The notes beneath the pieces are model-generated. The model did no database searches. It was not told where the DNA came from and saw nothing but the letters and a program-made list of their open reading frames with translations. Below, in pieces: positions 8,128 through 9,168 of a stretch of DNA of 9,168 bases; position 1 is the first letter of the stretch; every line of letters starts with the position of its first letter. A program made the translations under genes and the position numbers. The stretch spans positions 1-9,168 of the forward strand of contig JAPOVO010000415.1 of the NCBI GenBank assembly GCA_026708165.1, read 5' to 3'. The DNA is from Chloroflexota bacterium (GTDB lineage: Bacteria; Chloroflexota; UBA11872; VXNJ01).

Positions 8128-8334
8128 CTAGTCGGGGTCTTCGATACACGCACAGCAGCAGGAACAGGGGTTGCTCGTGCCCGTTCCGAACGTGTGTGTG
8201 GGTACCTGCCGGTCTTCGGCTTCGAGGCGCCCACTGTTCGGAACCGTTGACAGGATCTCCTGCGCGAGCACGAAGCGTCGGCCAGTTGCGAAGTGTGGTT
8301 CCACCGCGTCCGATGCACGACGTTGGGATTCCAC
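8128..8334 (-). CDS. lanA: Class I lanthipeptide precursor peptide (68 aa, Cys-rich core)
   Basis: This is the likely substrate of the adjacent LanB and LanC. Starting at GTG 8334 it encodes 68 residues. The leader is rich in charged residues (starts VESQRRASDAVEPHFATGRR, then FVLAQEILSTVPNSG and RLEAEDRQ). It is followed by a Ser/Thr-rich stretch THTFGTGTS (46-54) and a cysteine cluster PCSCCCAC (56-63) ending in IEDPD. Cys residues are at 57, 59, 60, 61 and 63. Candidate dehydration sites are T46, T48, T51, T53, S54 and S58. The leader has no canonical FNLD box; FVLA at 21-24 is the nearest equivalent. The start is chosen because GGGGAGG lies exactly six bases upstream. The same frame stays open further upstream to 8514, but that part looks non-coding and crosses a perfect dyad. 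The stop TAG at 8128 is 34 nt before lanC. The leader/core boundary is not certain: no GG or other clear protease site is seen, and cleavage anywhere around 40-50 is possible. Confidence 0.85.
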   Translation of the reverse strand: MESQRRASDAVEPHFATGRRFVLAQEILSTVPNSGRLEAEDRQVPTHTFGTGTSNPCSCCCACIEDPD

Positions 8335-8340
8335 TCGATT

Positions 8341-8347
8341 CCTCCCC
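8341..8347 (-). promoter_or_regulatory. Strong Shine-Dalgarno site that fixes the lanA start
   Basis: On the minus strand GGGGAGG is followed by a six-base spacer (AATCGA) and the GTG at 8334. This near-ideal anti-16S match is the best ribosome binding site in the cluster. It decides between the 68-codon lanA and the longer open frame that extends to 8514. Confidence 0.8.
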
Positions 8348-8391
8348 TTGATGAAGAACGAAACCGCATGCCGAAAGTAGCAGCGGTCCTG

Positions 8392-8420
8392 CCGACGACC
8401 CACAATACGTGGGTCGTCGG
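8392..8420 (-). promoter_or_regulatory. Perfect 12-bp inverted repeat upstream of lanA
   Basis: CCGACGACCCAC (8392-8403) and GTGGGTCGTCGG (8409-8420) are exact reverse complements separated by five bases (AATAC on +, GTATT on -). The dyad lies 58 bp upstream of the lanA start and about 45 bp from its ribosome binding site. It could be an operator for a dimeric regulator, a 5'-leader hairpin of the lan mRNA, or the terminator of a gene reading from the right. The absence of a U-tract on either side makes a classical terminator the weakest option. The minus-strand centre contains TATTGT, a possible weak -10, but no -35 is found at proper distance, so no promoter is called. Confidence 0.6.
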
Positions 8421-8976
8421 GTTGGTTCTGGCAGAAACAAATCCGCGGCCCGGCGAACGCCGGAAAGGGGACCCCGCCTATTCCCGCGGGTGCGGTCTTG
8501 TGTTCAGCGGGCAACCCGACGTCAAAAGCCGATGCTGCAACGCGCCGCGCCCAAAAAGAAACCCGCGTGGAGCCCCACGGAGGGCCCCGCTGCCGTGAAT
8601 CGTGTTTCTGCCGCCATTAGGCTTGATCAACCGGGTCGGCGTTGTCAACCCCTACACGTTGCCCCGGGCCCTGAGAGGTCACCGTCGCTCCCGAGCCCAG
8701 TCGGTGGGACCACAGCTTCCGCCAGGTCACGATGCGCTCGATTTAGTCGAGCGAAACCGCGCGGCCCGGTGGCGCACGGGCATGTCGTGCCGCCGCCCGC
8801 CTTTCTCGTGCGGCCGCAGCCACCTCCGCACGCCCTGCCGGAGAGGTCCTGGCGCCGCGTCTCCACCGCCGCGCTCACCCGCGCGAAGCTGTACACCCAT
8901 GATGCTCGGGAGCGCCCGGTCCCCGCAGGCCACCAGCGTCCGATGTAGGCGGCGACGTGGAGCGGTGGGACACCGA
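8421..8976. other. Intergenic stretch without a supported gene
   Basis: Several overlapping open frames on both strands run through this stretch. They are Arg/Pro/Gly-rich, as expected of chance frames in GC-rich DNA, and none shows a recognisable domain, a good ribosome binding site or hydrophobic segments. The lan promoter probably lies in its left part (8421-8520), but no convincing -35/-10 pair can be picked by eye. A 7-bp perfect inverted repeat, CGCTCGA-tttag-TCGAGCG, is present at 8735-8753. It could be a small hairpin but lacks a U-tract. The area resembles decayed or non-coding DNA at the edge of the gene cluster. Confidence 0.5.
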
Positions 8977-9048
8977 CGTGCGCGTCGACGGGTGGTCATC
9001 CTCGATGCGTGCCGGAACAACCCGCTGGCGCGGTCGCTGCAGCGCGGG
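8977..9048 (+). pseudogene. Relic of a caspase-like (peptidase C14) protease, catalytic-Cys segment
   Basis: In the frame starting at 8977 the codons read RARRR followed by VVILDACRNNPLARSLQRG. The string V-x-I-L-D-A-C-R-N-N-P is the hallmark of bacterial caspase-like (metacaspase-related) domains, with the catalytic cysteine in DACR. The match starts and ends abruptly. The preceding frame is Arg-rich with no HG (catalytic His) motif, and the following sequence degenerates, with the frame closing at 9139-9141. It is therefore either a decayed gene fragment or a gene with frameshifts. No start or ribosome binding site supports an intact gene. A chance match over about a dozen signature residues is unlikely but cannot be excluded without a search. 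Confidence 0.4.
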
Positions 9049-9168
9049 GTCTCTGGGTCACCGACTCGGACCTCCGCGGTCGAGCCCTCGCGTCGGTCCC
9101 GCTCGCGCTCCCGCGCCGCCGCCCGCTGCTCCGCGACGTAGCGCCGCACCGTGCGCGCCGGGACCGGC

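Noticed and set aside
8128..8334. Thiopeptide interpretation of the Cys-rich core (similar in look to nosiheptide-type cores)
   Set aside because: No YcaO cyclodehydratase, no split dehydratase and no pyridine-forming enzyme in the window; a full-length LanB plus LanC argues for lanthionine rings.
8128..8514. 128-aa version of the precursor ORF starting at 8514
   Set aside because: The N-terminal 60 residues have no leader-like character, cross the perfect dyad and lack a good ribosome binding site, while GTG 8334 has an ideal one.
8645..8896. Minus-strand 83-aa ORF with several Cys, considered as a second precursor
   Set aside because: Cysteines are scattered among Gly/Arg, the leader is absent, there is no convincing ribosome binding site, and it does not resemble the first precursor.
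8727..9149. Minus-strand frame starting RRYVAEQRAAARERERDRR, considered as an IS21-type transposase start
   Set aside because: Only a helix-like Arg/Glu-rich stretch is seen, with no downstream catalytic motif; it is antisense to the caspase-like relic and not specific enough.

Overview
The window is GC-rich (by eye about 60-65 percent) bacterial DNA. The organism cannot be named from sequence alone. The best taxonomic clue is the permease at 1021-3435, which has the layout of the 'acidobacterial duplicated orphan permease' (ADOP) family. This family is abundant in Acidobacteriota and also occurs in Gemmatimonadota and neighbouring high-GC soil phyla.

Layout, left to right. Positions 1-870 (+) hold the C-terminal two thirds or more of an IS256-family transposase, cut by the window edge, with a probable right terminal inverted repeat at about 885-910. 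From about 8334 down to 1021, everything reads on the minus strand as one compact class I lanthipeptide cluster. Its order of transcription is: a precursor peptide gene missed by simple ORF naming (8334-8128, GTG start with a strong ribosome binding site); a LanC cyclase (8093-6837); a full-length LanB dehydratase (6799-3554); and an ADOP-type permease (3435-1021). Upstream of the precursor lies a perfect 12-bp inverted repeat (8392-8420). The remainder (8421-9168) has no convincing intact gene. It holds a short relic that looks like the catalytic-cysteine segment of a caspase-like (C14) protease.

How the genes work together (established for class I lanthipeptides): LanB dehydrates Ser/Thr of the precursor core using glutamyl-tRNA, and LanC, a zinc enzyme, adds Cys thiols to the dehydro residues to form thioether rings. 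The predicted core is unusual. Five cysteines lie within seven residues (C-S-C-C-C-A-C), preceded by five Ser/Thr within nine residues, so the mature product, if fully cyclised, would be extremely compact. No leader peptidase, no ABC ATPase/LanT exporter and no immunity gene is visible. The only transport-like protein is the ADOP permease, whose role in export or self-protection is inference.

Two RNA/DNA structures look regulatory: the perfect dyad upstream of the precursor gene, and a long GC-rich stem-loop between precursor and cyclase that places the lanC start codon in its loop.
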